Below, piece by piece: positions 46,002 through 55,223 of a stretch of DNA of 64,000 nucleotides. The notes beneath the pieces are model-generated. The model was not told the DNA's origin. It was given only the letters and a program-made list of their open reading frames with translations, and did no database searches. Source of the stretch: Rhodanobacteraceae bacterium (lineage in GTDB: Bacteria; Pseudomonadota; Gammaproteobacteria; Xanthomonadales; Rhodanobacteraceae); NCBI GenBank assembly GCA_009996615.1, contig JAACZU010000002.1, positions 144,045 through 208,044 of the forward strand. The letters are read 5' to 3'. The stretch's first letter is position 1. Each line of letters starts with the position of its first letter. The translations under genes and the position numbers were made by a program.

Positions 46002-46916
46002 TCAGTCCGCGCCGGCCGCGTCCGTCGTCTCGGCCTCGTCGCCGGCGTCCTCGGCCTTGTGCTCGAGCTTCTCCATCGCGTCCTTGCCGTACCAGCGGCC
46101 GTCGACGTTGACCATCTCGGTCTCGGCGCTGAGCGGCGTGTCGAACAGCATGTAGGACACCTTCACCTTGGCGGTCTTGCCGTCGTTCTCGATGACTTCC
46201 GGCTTGATCGAGTCGAGCAGCTGGTCGAACGAGAAGCCGTAGACGGCCAGCGCGGCCTTGAAGCCGACGAACGCGATGCGCGCCTTGGCCATCGACGCAT
46301 CGAAGTCGAGCGCGCGCGCCTCGTCGAGCGTCTTCAGGTTGATCTCGCGCGCCGCCTTGACGGTGATCGCGAGCACCTTCCTGATCGCCTCCGGGTCGGT
46401 GAAGCGGGTCTTCTGCACCCAGCCGGTCAGCGCGTTGATCGCGGCCAGCGCCTGCTGCTTGGACGCCTCGGACATGTCCTTGTTCTGCTGCACCATGCCC
46501 TGCAGCCAGCCGCTGCCCATCGCAACGTACATCGGCATCTGCTGCTGGTAGGTCGCGTCGAATTCCTTCAGCTGCGGCTCGATCTCGGCGAACAGCGCCT
46601 GCTCGGCGTCCGGCGCGGTCAGCTTGGTCATCGTCTCGGCGAACTTGGCGCGGTCCTCGTCGGTGACCGGCTTTTCGTTCGCGTCGCGCTTCCAGTCGGC
46701 CTTGGCCTTGGCGAATTCGGCCGGCGGCAGCGCGTTCTGCATGAAGCCGGCGAGGTCGCCCTGCTTGAGCAGGTCGGCCGAGCGGCGGATCGTCGCCTCG
46801 GGCGTGTTCGCGTTCGCGGCGACCGGAGCGTTGGTCTCGGCGGGCTTCTGCTCGCAACCGGCGACGAACAGCAGCAGCGACGCCACGAATGCGGCGCGGA
46901 CGAAGGACGTGGACAT
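46002..46916 (-). CDS. Lipoprotein of unknown function
   Basis: A 304-residue predicted lipoprotein: MSTSFVRAAFVASLLLFVAGC with lipobox VAGC, then a mostly helical, charged body (ADLLKQGDLAGFMQNALPPA to ALTGWVQKTRF) and a short beta-rich end (KVKVSYMLFDTPLSAETEMV, NVDGRWYGKDAMEKLEHKAE). The last part resembles small NTF2-like or DUF4878-type ends of lipoproteins, but the family is not certain. A likely -10 (TAAAGT, 46947-46952) lies about 30 bases upstream. The acidic tail is EDAGDEAETTDAAGAD. Confidence 0.75.
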   Translation of the reverse strand: MSTSFVRAAFVASLLLFVAGCEQKPAETNAPVAANANTPEATIRRSADLLKQGDLAGFMQNALPPAEFAKAKADWKRDANEKPVTDEDRAKFAETMTKLTAPDAEQALFAEIEPQLKEFDATYQQQMPMYVAMGSGWLQGMVQQNKDMSEASKQQALAAINALTGWVQKTRFTDPEAIRKVLAITVKAAREINLKTLDEARALDFDASMAKARIAFVGFKAALAVYGFSFDQLLDSIKPEVIENDGKTAKVKVSYMLFDTPLSAETEMVNVDGRWYGKDAMEKLEHKAEDAGDEAETTDAAGAD

Positions 46917-46946
46917 GGGGAGGCCCCGAAGCAGAGGAAGCCGCGG

Positions 46947-46952
46947 ACTTTA
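46947..46952 (-). promoter_or_regulatory. Likely -10 element of the lipoprotein gene
   Basis: TAAAGT on the minus strand, about 30 bases before the start codon. The region at the -35 distance (TGGCCG) is weak. Its place after the terminator at 46997-47028 means the lipoprotein gene need not depend on upstream transcription. Confidence 0.4.
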
Positions 46953-46996
46953 GCAGCGGGCGGCAATGGCGGCCACCGGCAAGCGCCTGTACCGGC

Positions 46997-47028
46997 AAAA
47001 GAAAACCCGGCGGGCGAACCCGGCCGGG
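46997..47028 (-). terminator. Rho-independent terminator of the candidate small RNA
   Basis: On the minus strand CCCGGCCGGG and CCCGCCGGG pair (one bulged base) around TTCG, followed by TTTTCTTTT. A strong, well-formed intrinsic terminator sited 80 bases before the lipoprotein start. Confidence 0.8.
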
Positions 47029-47128
47029 CGCAATCCGGCAGCATGCCGGAGGGGGAAAACCTGTACGTCGTTGTGTGCGGTGTCCGGTGCGGCAGGGCGC
47101 GTGCAGCGGCCACGTCCAGCGTGTTCTC
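46997..47128 (-). ncRNA. Candidate small RNA
   Basis: A minus-strand unit of about 130 bases with a promoter-like sequence in front (47135-47164) and a strong terminator at its end. It contains a C-rich stretch CCCCCTCC (47049-47056) ahead of a hairpin TCCGGCA/TGCCGGA (47034-47050), the type of exposed anti-Shine-Dalgarno motif used by many small RNAs. No open frame of interest lies within. The start is estimated from the -10. No known family is recognised. Confidence 0.45.
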
Positions 47129-47134
47129 GGCGCG

Positions 47135-47164
47135 ACTATAACTTGCGGTCTACAGTTGATGCAA
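47135..47164 (-). promoter_or_regulatory. Candidate sigma-70 promoter of the small RNA
   Basis: Minus strand: TATAGT as -10 at 47135-47140 and TTGCAT as a weak -35 at 47159-47164, spaced 18 bases. The -10 matches consensus at five of six positions. The whole region is AT-rich for this genome. Confidence 0.5.
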
Positions 47165-47191
47165 TACGTGATGATTGCATGTGCAAGTTAT
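47138..47191. promoter_or_regulatory. Nested inverted repeats over the small-RNA promoter
   Basis: Outer arms ATAACTTGC (47138-47146) and GCAAGTTAT (47183-47191) enclose inner arms ATGCAAT (47159-47165) and ATTGCAT (47174-47180). Both pairs are perfect. The outer left arm overlaps the -10 and the inner left arm overlaps the -35, so the site could be a repressor operator or a cruciform-forming element. Confidence 0.6.
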
Positions 47192-47220
47192 TGTTGTTAA
47201 TGAATTTCAATGCACCGGAA

Positions 47221-47277
47221 CCCACCGTCGTTGCGGGCGGTGGGACTCGCCGCTGCGCGGCTGCGGCCCACCCTGCA
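47221..47277. repeat. Interspersed palindromic repeat family R1, copy e
   Basis: GGTGGGACTCGCCGCTGCGC then GGCTGCGGCCCACCCTGCA with a short opposing CCCACC arm at 47221. A single, partly degenerate copy, located after the acid phosphatase-like gene stop. Together with the small-RNA region it accounts for most of the 391-base gap at 46917-47307. Confidence 0.75.
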
Positions 47278-47307
47278 GGTGACCCTCTCCCCCTCAGCCC
47301 CATCAGC

Positions 47308-48216
47308 TCAGTGGTAGCGCAGCGCGTCCAGCGTCGCCTGGCGCCGTTCGGCGGCCGGGCGCGACCATTCGTTGTTGAACAGCGCCGGCTGCCACGAGCC
47401 GTAGGTCGGGTTCGGCAGCACGAACCAGCGCTCGCCGACCCAGTCCAGGTACGGCGCGACCGCCGTGCGGCGGCCGTCGGGCGTGTTCACCAGCACGTCG
47501 AGGAAGTCGCCGAGCTGGTCGCCGAGCTGCAGCAGCACGCGGTGCTCGCGGCCGACCAGCTGGCGGCGGCAGCCCTTCTCGCTGCCGACCTGCTCGCAGC
47601 CGGGCACGACCGTGCCCAAGCCCAGGAACACCTCGTCGCTGGCAAGCGGGAAGCCGGCCGCGCGCAGGTTCTCGACGGTGGCCTCGTTGAGGTCCTGCGA
47701 GCGGTTGGACAGGTAGAACACGGTCACGCCGTGTTTCGCCGCGAGCTGCGCGAACTCGAGCGCGCCGGGCATCGGCTTGGCGGTCTTCTCGCGGCACCAC
47801 TGCGCCCAGGTGAACTCGTCGTAGCTGGCGCCGTCGCGGACCAGGCGCGCCTGGTAGGGCGAGTTGTCGAGCATGGTCTCGTCGATGTCGACGATCACCG
47901 CGGGCTTGAGGCGCGCGAACGCGTTCGTGCGGTCCTCGCGCGAGAGCGCGTCCCACGAGCGGTCCTTGAGCGCCTTCAGCAGCTTCTCGCCGGCGGCATG
48001 GAAGGCCTGGCGGTAGACCAGGTCGTGCTCGACCGCGGTCTGCGTCCACGCCACCGCGTTGAGGTTGTCGTCGGCGGCGATGGCCGGGGCGGCGGCCGGC
48101 GCCACGACAGCGGCGGCGACGGGCGCCGGCGCGGCCTCGGCCACCGGCTTGCGCGCGGGCGTGGCGCAGGCGGCCAGCAGGGCGGCGGCGAGAAGGGGGA
48201 CGAGGACTTTCGACAT
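47308..48216 (-). CDS. Class C acid phosphatase / e(P4)-type lipoprotein
   Basis: A 302-residue lipoprotein (lipobox LAAC, Cys17) with a HAD phosphatase domain. The catalytic motif VIVDIDETMLDNSPYQ holds Asp110 and Asp112. FYLSNRSQDLNEATVENLRA is motif II and QLGDQLGDFLD is motif IV. The Haemophilus homologue e(P4) dephosphorylates nucleotides for NAD uptake, so a periplasmic or outer-membrane 5-prime-nucleotidase is likely. A low-complexity Ala/Pro/Val linker spans residues 20-47. Confidence 0.88.
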   Translation of the reverse strand: MSKVLVPLLAAALLAACATPARKPVAEAAPAPVAAAVVAPAAAPAIAADDNLNAVAWTQTAVEHDLVYRQAFHAAGEKLLKALKDRSWDALSREDRTNAFARLKPAVIVDIDETMLDNSPYQARLVRDGASYDEFTWAQWCREKTAKPMPGALEFAQLAAKHGVTVFYLSNRSQDLNEATVENLRAAGFPLASDEVFLGLGTVVPGCEQVGSEKGCRRQLVGREHRVLLQLGDQLGDFLDVLVNTPDGRRTAVAPYLDWVGERWFVLPNPTYGSWQPALFNNEWSRPAAERRQATLDALRYH

Positions 48217-48338
48217 GGGGGCTCCGGAGGGTCGCGCGCGGCGCGGCAGAAGAGCACGATTTTATGACACCGCGTCGTATCGCTGCCGTGCGGGCCGCCG
48301 TGTACGATCGGCCGGTCCGCTCCACCTTCGGGATCTTC

Positions 48339-49349
48339 ATGCCCCTGACACCCGGTTCGCTGCCCCGCCATGCCAGTTACCTGCTCGCCGCGCTGGCGCT
48401 GCTGCTGATCCTGGAGTTGCACCTGCTGCCGGCCCTGCTCGCGGGGCTGCTGGTGTATGCGCTGGTCGACGTGCTGGCACCGCCGCTGCAGCGCCACCTG
48501 CCCGGCGCGCGCGCGCACTGGCTGATCGTCGCGCTGCTGAGCATCGTGGTGGTCGGCACGCTGACGCTGGCGATCTTCGGCGCGGTCGCGTTCCTGCAGA
48601 GCGAGCGCGGCAACCCGGGCAAGGTGTTCGACATGCTGATGCCGCTGATCGACCGCGCGCGCGGGCAGATGCCGCAGGCGGTCGTGAACTACCTGCCCGA
48701 CAGCATCGACGACCTGCGCACGACCGCGATCGAATGGCTGCGCGAGCATGCCGCGCAGTTGCAGGTGGCCGGCAAGGCCGCCGCGCGCGTGATCGTGCAC
48801 CTGCTGATCGGCATGGTGCTCGGCGCGATGGTCGCGCTGGCCAGCGCGCGCCCGAATGGCGAAGGCGGCCCGCTGGTGCGCGCGCTGACCGCGCGCTGCA
48901 CGCACCTGATCAACGCGTTCCACGACATCGTGTTCGCGCAGGTCAAGATCTCGGCGCTCAACACCGTGTTCACCGGCATCTTCCTGCTGGTCGTGCTGCC
49001 GCTGTTCGGCATCGAGCTGCCGCTGGCCAAGTCGCTGGTCGCGGCGACGTTCGTCGCCGGCCTGCTGCCGGTGATCGGCAACCTGATCTCCAACACGCTG
49101 ATCTTCGTGGTCAGCCTGTCGGTGTCGCTCGGCGTCGCGATCGCCGCGCTGGTGTTCCTGGTCGTCATCCACAAGCTCGAGTACTTCCTCAACGCGCGCA
49201 TCGTCGGCACGCAGATCCGCGCGCGCGCATGGGAGCTGTTGATCGCGATGCTGTTCATGGAGGCCGCGTTCGGCGCCGCCGGCCTGATCGCCGCGCCGAT
49301 CTACTACGCCTGCCTCAAGCGCGAGCTGACCGACGCCAGGCTGATCTGA
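48339..49349 (+). CDS. AI-2E family transporter (PerM/YdiK-like)
   Basis: A 336-residue membrane protein with about eight segments. QVKISALNTVFTGIFLLVVL and NLISNTLIFVVSLSVSLGVA are family blocks in the second half. Members have been linked to autoinducer-2 export or sodium/proton exchange, and the substrate here is unknown. ATG 48339 starts MPLTPGSLPRHASYLLAAL; an upstream start at 48264 is less likely as it adds an unconserved stretch. Divergent from the phosphatase gene. Confidence 0.85.
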   Translation: MPLTPGSLPRHASYLLAALALLLILELHLLPALLAGLLVYALVDVLAPPLQRHLPGARAHWLIVALLSIVVVGTLTLAIFGAVAFLQSERGNPGKVFDMLMPLIDRARGQMPQAVVNYLPDSIDDLRTTAIEWLREHAAQLQVAGKAAARVIVHLLIGMVLGAMVALASARPNGEGGPLVRALTARCTHLINAFHDIVFAQVKISALNTVFTGIFLLVVLPLFGIELPLAKSLVAATFVAGLLPVIGNLISNTLIFVVSLSVSLGVAIAALVFLVVIHKLEYFLNARIVGTQIRARAWELLIAMLFMEAAFGAAGLIAAPIYYACLKRELTDARLI

Positions 49350-49379
49350 GCGCGCCGCGCGGATGCGGCCCGGGCGGCC

Positions 49380-50039
49380 TCAGTGCACCCAGTGCCCGCC
49401 GCGCCGGCGCGGCCGCAGCGGCTGGCCGCTGGTGTCGGTGGCGTGCTGCTCCTCGCCGGTCGGCGGGTGCTCGCGCCAGTACTCGGCGATCGCGGCGACC
49501 GCGCTGGGGATCTGCGCCAGGCATTCCTCGTAGTCGTCCTCGCTGAGCGGGGCGAAGTCGGCGTCGCTTTCGAACACGCCGTCCTCGATCGCCAGCGCGA
49601 TGATCGGCCCGAGCAGCTCCATCAGCGTCGAGTCGTGCGCCAGGCGCCCCTCCCACGCCGCCGCGCGCAGGTCGATGCCGCGCGAGAAGCCCTCGCACCA
49701 GCCGCGCGCGGTGAACGCCGGCTCGTCGCCCTCGTCGCCGTCGAGTTCGCCCAGGATCGGCTCGTAGGTGCCCGTTTCCAGCTCCGGCACGATCGCATCG
49801 TTCAGGCGCGCGAGCAGGCCGAGCACGCGCGCGCCCTCGTCCGCGTCGCCGAACGGCGCATTCAGCACCTCCGGCAGCCACTCCTCCGGCTTGGCCGGCT
49901 GCGGTCCGATCGCCAGCGCGGTCAGGAAGCCGTGCACGCCGTCGAGCAGCAGGTCCTCGTCGCCGGCATGCGCGCGCAGGAACTGGTCCAGTTCCTCCAA
50001 TTCGTTGTCACTGGGTGCCACCAGCCAGTCAGGCGCCAT
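49380..50039 (-). CDS. UPF0149 (YecA-like) family protein
   Basis: A 219-residue acidic soluble protein. [17 protein letters not shown] and [16 protein letters not shown] are conserved UPF0149 elements; no SEC-C zinc motif is present at the C-terminus, which instead ends in [10 protein letters not shown]. Function is unknown. The gene overlaps xthA by 11 bases and is read after it, so the two form an operon. Confidence 0.87.
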   Translation of the reverse strand: MAPDWLVAPSDNELEELDQFLRAHAGDEDLLLDGVHGFLTALAIGPQPAKPEEWLPEVLNAPFGDADEGARVLGLLARLNDAIVPELETGTYEPILGELDGDEGDEPAFTARGWCEGFSRGIDLRAAAWEGRLAHDSTLMELLGPIIALAIEDGVFESDADFAPLSEDDYEECLAQIPSAVAAIAEYWREHPPTGEEQHATDTSGQPLRPRRRGGHWVH

Positions 50040-50802
50040 CGTCGATGTCCAGCACTACGGGGGTATGGTCCGACGCGCGTTCCCACGTACGCGGCTCGCG
50101 GTCGATCGTCGCCGCACGACAACTGGCACGCAGCGCCTCGCTCGCCAGCACCAGGTCGATGCGCAGGCCGAGGTTGCGGCGGAACGCGGCCTGCCGGTAA
50201 TCCCACCAGCTGTAGTGTCCGCCGTCCTCGTTGAACAGGCGGAAACTGTCGGCCAGGCCGAGGTCGAGCAGGCGCCGGAGCGCGTCGCGCTCGGGCGTCG
50301 AGCACAGTATCTGCTCGTGCCAGGCAGCCGGATCGTGCACGTCGCGGTCGTCCGGCGCGATGTTGAAGTCGCCCATCACGACCAGGCGCGGGTGGCGGCG
50401 GATTTCCTCGGCGAGGAACGCGGTGACCTTGGCCAGCCAGTCCAGCTTGTAGGCGTACTTCTCGCTGCCGACCGCCTGGCCGTTGACCACGTACAGGTTG
50501 ACCACGCGCACGCCGCCGACGGTCGCGACGAGGATGCGCCGCTGCGGATCGTCCAGCCCGGGCAGGTCGGTCAGCACGTCCTCCAGCGGCGCGCGCGCGA
50601 GGATCGCCACGCCGTTGTAGGTCTTCTGCCCGGCGAACGCGACGTGGTAGCCGAGCGCCTCGATCGCCGCGCGCGGGAACTTCGCGTCCTCGAGCTTGGT
50701 TTCCTGCAGCGCCAGCACGTCCGGGCCGGCCGATGCGCACCACTGCTCGACGTGCGGCAGGCGCACGTTGAGCGAATTGACGTTCCAGCTCGCTAATCTC
50801 AT
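50029..50802 (-). CDS. xthA: Exodeoxyribonuclease III
   Basis: AP endonuclease and 3-prime exonuclease of base excision repair. The 257-residue protein opens [20 protein letters not shown]. The metal-binding Glu is in LALQETK, the catalytic Asp/Asn are in [10 protein letters not shown], and the closing [10 protein letters not shown] is complete. The UPF0149 gene follows with an 11-base overlap. It is divergent from ltaE, with 69 bases between the start codons. Confidence 0.94.
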   Translation of the reverse strand: MRLASWNVNSLNVRLPHVEQWCASAGPDVLALQETKLEDAKFPRAAIEALGYHVAFAGQKTYNGVAILARAPLEDVLTDLPGLDDPQRRILVATVGGVRVVNLYVVNGQAVGSEKYAYKLDWLAKVTAFLAEEIRRHPRLVVMGDFNIAPDDRDVHDPAAWHEQILCSTPERDALRRLLDLGLADSFRLFNEDGGHYSWWDYRQAAFRRNLGLRIDLVLASEALRASCRAATIDREPRTWERASDHTPVVLDIDDGA

Positions 50803-50871
50803 CGTGCAAGTGTAGCCGAGCGCGGCGCCGGCTCGTGTACGCTCGCGGCCAGCCAACGTGGAGGAACTCCG

Positions 50872-51885
<1,014 letters not shown>

Positions 51886-51978
51886 TCGGCTGGCGCGAAC
51901 CGGCGATCGCGACGCGCGCGCAGCAAGCTGGGTGGCCGCAGGCCGCCCGGCGCTCGTTTCTCGGGCGCCCTGCTGCAT

Positions 51979-52446
51979 TCAGTCGCGCGGCCGCTGCGCC
52001 GCCGGCTCGCGCAGCGCTACAACGCCCAGCAGGCGCAACGTCGCGGCATCCGGCCGGCCACCGTAGTACACCGCCAGCGCGTCGCGGAAACGGCGCTCGG
52101 CCGGCGCGATCTCGGCGAACAGGGTCAGCGACGAGCGCAGCTTGAGCGCATCGACCTCGCCGAGGATGTCGTCGGCGTCGCGCCCGCGGTGGCGCAGCAG
52201 CGCATCGACGCACGCGAGCAGCCGTGGGCCGAGCAGCGGATGGGCGAGGTACGCCGCCGCCTCGTCCCGACCGGCGATGCCGTACTCCCAAGCCATCTCG
52301 CTGCGGCCGAGTCCGCGCAGTTGCGGAAACACGAACCACATCCAGTGCGACTCCTTGTGGCCGGCCTGCAGCTCGGCCAGGGCCTGGGCGTAGATCGGCG
52401 CCTGCGCGCGGACGAAGCGGTCGAGGTCGGAGGACGGTGGGGACAT
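51979..52446 (-). CDS. DUF1810 family protein
   Basis: A 155-residue soluble protein. DLDRFVRAQAPIYAQALAEL and the signature HKESHWMWFVFPQLRGLGRS are diagnostic of DUF1810. YGIAGRDEAAAYLAHPLLGP and LKLRSSLTLF follow. Family members are similar to macrodomain-associated proteins but their biochemistry is unsettled. ATG 52446 is chosen by homology. It is convergent with ltaE and divergent from the beta-helix gene. Confidence 0.88.
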   Translation of the reverse strand: MSPPSSDLDRFVRAQAPIYAQALAELQAGHKESHWMWFVFPQLRGLGRSEMAWEYGIAGRDEAAAYLAHPLLGPRLLACVDALLRHRGRDADDILGEVDALKLRSSLTLFAEIAPAERRFRDALAVYYGGRPDAATLRLLGVVALREPAAQRPRD

Positions 52447-52732
52447 GGCCAGATCCGAGCCGGGCGACGCGAGGGTACTGCTCGGCCACCGGTCCTGCCA
52501 GGTTCGGGCCGCGCGCGGCGGCGGGTAGGCGGGTCGCCGCGCCGGGCAAGCCGTCCCCGCGACACGCGAGCGCGGGCCCGGTCCGACGGCTTTCCCGGCC
52601 GCCGCATGTCGCATTTCGGGGCAAACCGGCGTTCCTCGCCGTTGCCCGAAATACGCGGCCGGTCCCCCGCTTCGACGCGAAGCCCGACGGCCTGCTCCGT
52701 ACCGACCACCCGAACCCTACCGGGAGAACGCC
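52447..52732. other. Divergent region holding an ECF-type promoter
   Basis: A 286-base gap between the DUF1810 gene (minus) and the beta-helix gene (plus). It contains one of the three shared promoter motifs at 52607-52633 and nothing that looks coding. The mRNA from that promoter would have a leader of about 90 bases. Confidence 0.6.
52607..52633 (+). promoter_or_regulatory. ECF-type promoter motif, site A
   Basis: TGTCGCATTT at 52607-52616, ten variable bases, CGGCGTT at 52627-52633. Identical spacing and bases occur at 57690-57716 and 60540-60566. The start of the beta-helix gene is 99 bases downstream. The layout resembles ECF sigma promoters with TGTC-type -35 and CGT-containing -10. 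Confidence 0.75.
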
Positions 52733-55096
52733 ATGCCGCACTTTCCGTTCCGACTCATCGGCCTCGCGCTCGTTGCGGCGTTCGGCGCCCCCGTGCAGGC
52801 CGCGATCTTCACCGTCGGCTCGCCGTCCGGACCGGGGCAGCCGTGCACGCACGGCACGATCCAGTCGGCCATCAATGCCGCCAACAGCGCGCCCGGCGCC
52901 GACACGATCCGCCTGACGCGTTCGCTGACCTACCAGCCGGAGGCGAACACGATCAACACCGCGCAGGAACTCACGATCGAAGGCGGCTACGCCACCTGCA
53001 CCTCGACCGCCGACACCACCAACACCGTCGTCAGCGGCACCGGCGGCGTGGCAGCGCCGGTGTTCACGATCAACGCGCCGACCGGCGCGCTGATCCGCCT
53101 GCGCCGCCTGACGATCAGCGGCGGTGATGTCGCCGGCGACGGCAAGGGCGGCGGCATCCGCTTCGAGGGCGACGGCACGCTGGAGATCCACGACAGCACG
53201 ATCAGCAACAACGTCGCCGGTTACGGCGGCGGCATCGCCGCCAGCGGCACCGGACCCAACGCGAAGCTGGTGATCGGCGCGAACGTGCTGGTTTCGGGCA
53301 ACACCGCGCCCTACGGCGGCGGCGGCATCTACGCGCACGAAATCGAAATGACGATGCGTGAACCTGGCAGCATGCTGTTCAACAACAAGGCCCTCGGCGT
53401 GAGCGGCAGCTTCGGATTCGGCGGCGGCCTGTACCTGCACGCCAATCATCGCGACACCACCGCCTTCATCGGCAGCAGCGGCGTGAACGGCCTCGGCGCG
53501 ATCTACGGCAACCAGGCGCGCTATGGCGGCGGCGCGGCGCTGGCCGGCTACAACAACGACATGGGTTCGATCCAGGACATCCGGCTGCACCTGTTCTCCA
53601 CCGATATCGCGCGCCGTGGCCGCATCGGCGGCAACAGCGCCACGGTCGCGGGCGGCGGCCTCTACGTGGAGGGCGACGCAGGCGCGTTCGACGGCGATAT
53701 CTTTTCCCTCGCCCATCTCTGGAACGCCGTCCTCGATGACAACTCCGCGCCGGAGGGCGCCGCGGTCCATCTGGGCGGCGACGGGTTCGCCCTGTTCGGA
53801 TTCAACACGACGAACAGCGCATCGCGGCCTTCCGGGGCCTTGCCGTGCTCGCCCGCGATCGGCGATTGCGGGCGCATCACCGGAAACAACACCGGGATTG
53901 GCGGCGGTGTCTACACCAACGGCGCGATCCTGCGCGGCGCGGCGGACTCCCCGCACATCATTATTGGCGAAACGACCTTCACCACGACCCCGGTCCTGCC
54001 GAAAGGTGGCGTCGTCATCCACGGCAACAAGGGCGGACGCCTGATCGAGATGGACAGTGTCGAAGCCAGCATCAATATTCACGACGCCCTGATCGCCGCG
54101 AACGAGTTCAGCCAGCAGGCGATGCGAATATCCGCCGGAGCGACCTTCGGGGGCATCCGGATGAGCGATACCACCCTGGCCGGAAACCTCATCGCCGGGA
54201 CGCACGTGCTGTCCACCGGCAGCACGGATGTCACGCTCGCGCGCTCGATCCTCTGGCAACCCGGCACGCAACTGCTGGCGCGCAGCGGCGGCACGTTGGT
54301 CACCGAGTTCGTGAACGTCAGCGACAACGTCGGCCTGCCCGGATATGCCTTCAACCCGCGCTTCGTCGATCCCGAACACGGCGACTACACCTTGCGCGCC
54401 GGGTCGCCGGCGATCGACCTCGCACCCGCCATCGCTGGCGACGACTTCGACGTGCTCGGCCTGTCGCGCGACGTGGACATGCCGATCAGGGTCAACTACC
54501 AAGGCCCACGCGACATCGGCGCGTTCGAACGGCAATCGCTGCAGCCGATGGTGCTGAACGGCGATTTCGATGCGCCGGACCTGCGTCTGTGGAATCCGGT
54601 CCTGGCCGGCGTCGCCACCCGCGACACCACGCAGAATGCCAGTGGCGCGGCCGGCTCGGCCTCGGCGCGCATCACGCGCACGAACCCGGCCAGCGGCCAG
54701 GAGACACGCGGCCTGTCGCAATGCATCCACCTGCCCGGCCCGGCCGTCTACGCACTCAACGGCTGGGGGCGCGGCACCGGCACGATGGTCCTCGCCGGCG
54801 ACTCGGCGCAGCTGCACTGGGAGTACCGCCGCAATGGCGGTGAGAACTGCACCGGCGCGCCGGACGCGTTCGGCGTGCATCACCTCAGCAGCACCAACGT
54901 CTGGAGCCGGCCCGCCGAGCCCAGCCTCATCGAGATCCCTGAAACCAGTTGGGGCAGCTCGCCTTCGATCACCATCACCTTGGTCGCCGTGGAGTTCGGC
55001 ACCGGAACGAGCGTCACCAACGCGTGGTTCGACGGCATCACGCTGGAGGCCCGGCCGCTCGACGACGGCATCTTCGCCAACGGCTTCGAGCCATGA
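52733..55096 (+). CDS. Exported beta-helix protein with jelly-roll-like C-terminal domain
   Basis: A 787-residue secreted protein. The signal peptide ends near PVQAA. Residues about 35-590 carry Gly-rich repeats such as GKGGGIRFEGDGTLEIHDST, ISNNVAGYGGGIAAS and NTAPYGGGGIYA, a right-handed beta-helix of the polymorphic-membrane-protein type. Residues about 605-787 start VLNGDFDAPDLRLW and form a galactose-binding-like or carbohydrate-binding-like domain closely related to the whole of the protein at 60608. The tail is DDGIFANGFEP. An ECF-type promoter lies upstream. Function is unknown; glycan or surface binding is inferred. Confidence 0.82.
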   Translation: MPHFPFRLIGLALVAAFGAPVQAAIFTVGSPSGPGQPCTHGTIQSAINAANSAPGADTIRLTRSLTYQPEANTINTAQELTIEGGYATCTSTADTTNTVVSGTGGVAAPVFTINAPTGALIRLRRLTISGGDVAGDGKGGGIRFEGDGTLEIHDSTISNNVAGYGGGIAASGTGPNAKLVIGANVLVSGNTAPYGGGGIYAHEIEMTMREPGSMLFNNKALGVSGSFGFGGGLYLHANHRDTTAFIGSSGVNGLGAIYGNQARYGGGAALAGYNNDMGSIQDIRLHLFSTDIARRGRIGGNSATVAGGGLYVEGDAGAFDGDIFSLAHLWNAVLDDNSAPEGAAVHLGGDGFALFGFNTTNSASRPSGALPCSPAIGDCGRITGNNTGIGGGVYTNGAILRGAADSPHIIIGETTFTTTPVLPKGGVVIHGNKGGRLIEMDSVEASINIHDALIAANEFSQQAMRISAGATFGGIRMSDTTLAGNLIAGTHVLSTGSTDVTLARSILWQPGTQLLARSGGTLVTEFVNVSDNVGLPGYAFNPRFVDPEHGDYTLRAGSPAIDLAPAIAGDDFDVLGLSRDVDMPIRVNYQGPRDIGAFERQSLQPMVLNGDFDAPDLRLWNPVLAGVATRDTTQNASGAAGSASARITRTNPASGQETRGLSQCIHLPGPAVYALNGWGRGTGTMVLAGDSAQLHWEYRRNGGENCTGAPDAFGVHHLSSTNVWSRPAEPSLIEIPETSWGSSPSITITLVAVEFGTGTSVTNAWFDGITLEARPLDDGIFANGFEP

Positions 55097-55223
55097 GCGC
55101 CGCTCCCGCTCCTCCTCGTCGCGCAACGGGGAGGGGATTTCCAGCGGGGAATGAGGTGATACTCCTCCCGCTGGAACCCGTAATGCGTGCCATCCCATCG
55201 ACCCGACCGCCGAGGAAGCACCC

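Noticed and set aside
43160-46111. A 983-codon open frame antisense to plsB
   Set aside because: plsB has all catalytic motifs on the other strand; the plus-strand frame is low-complexity shadow.
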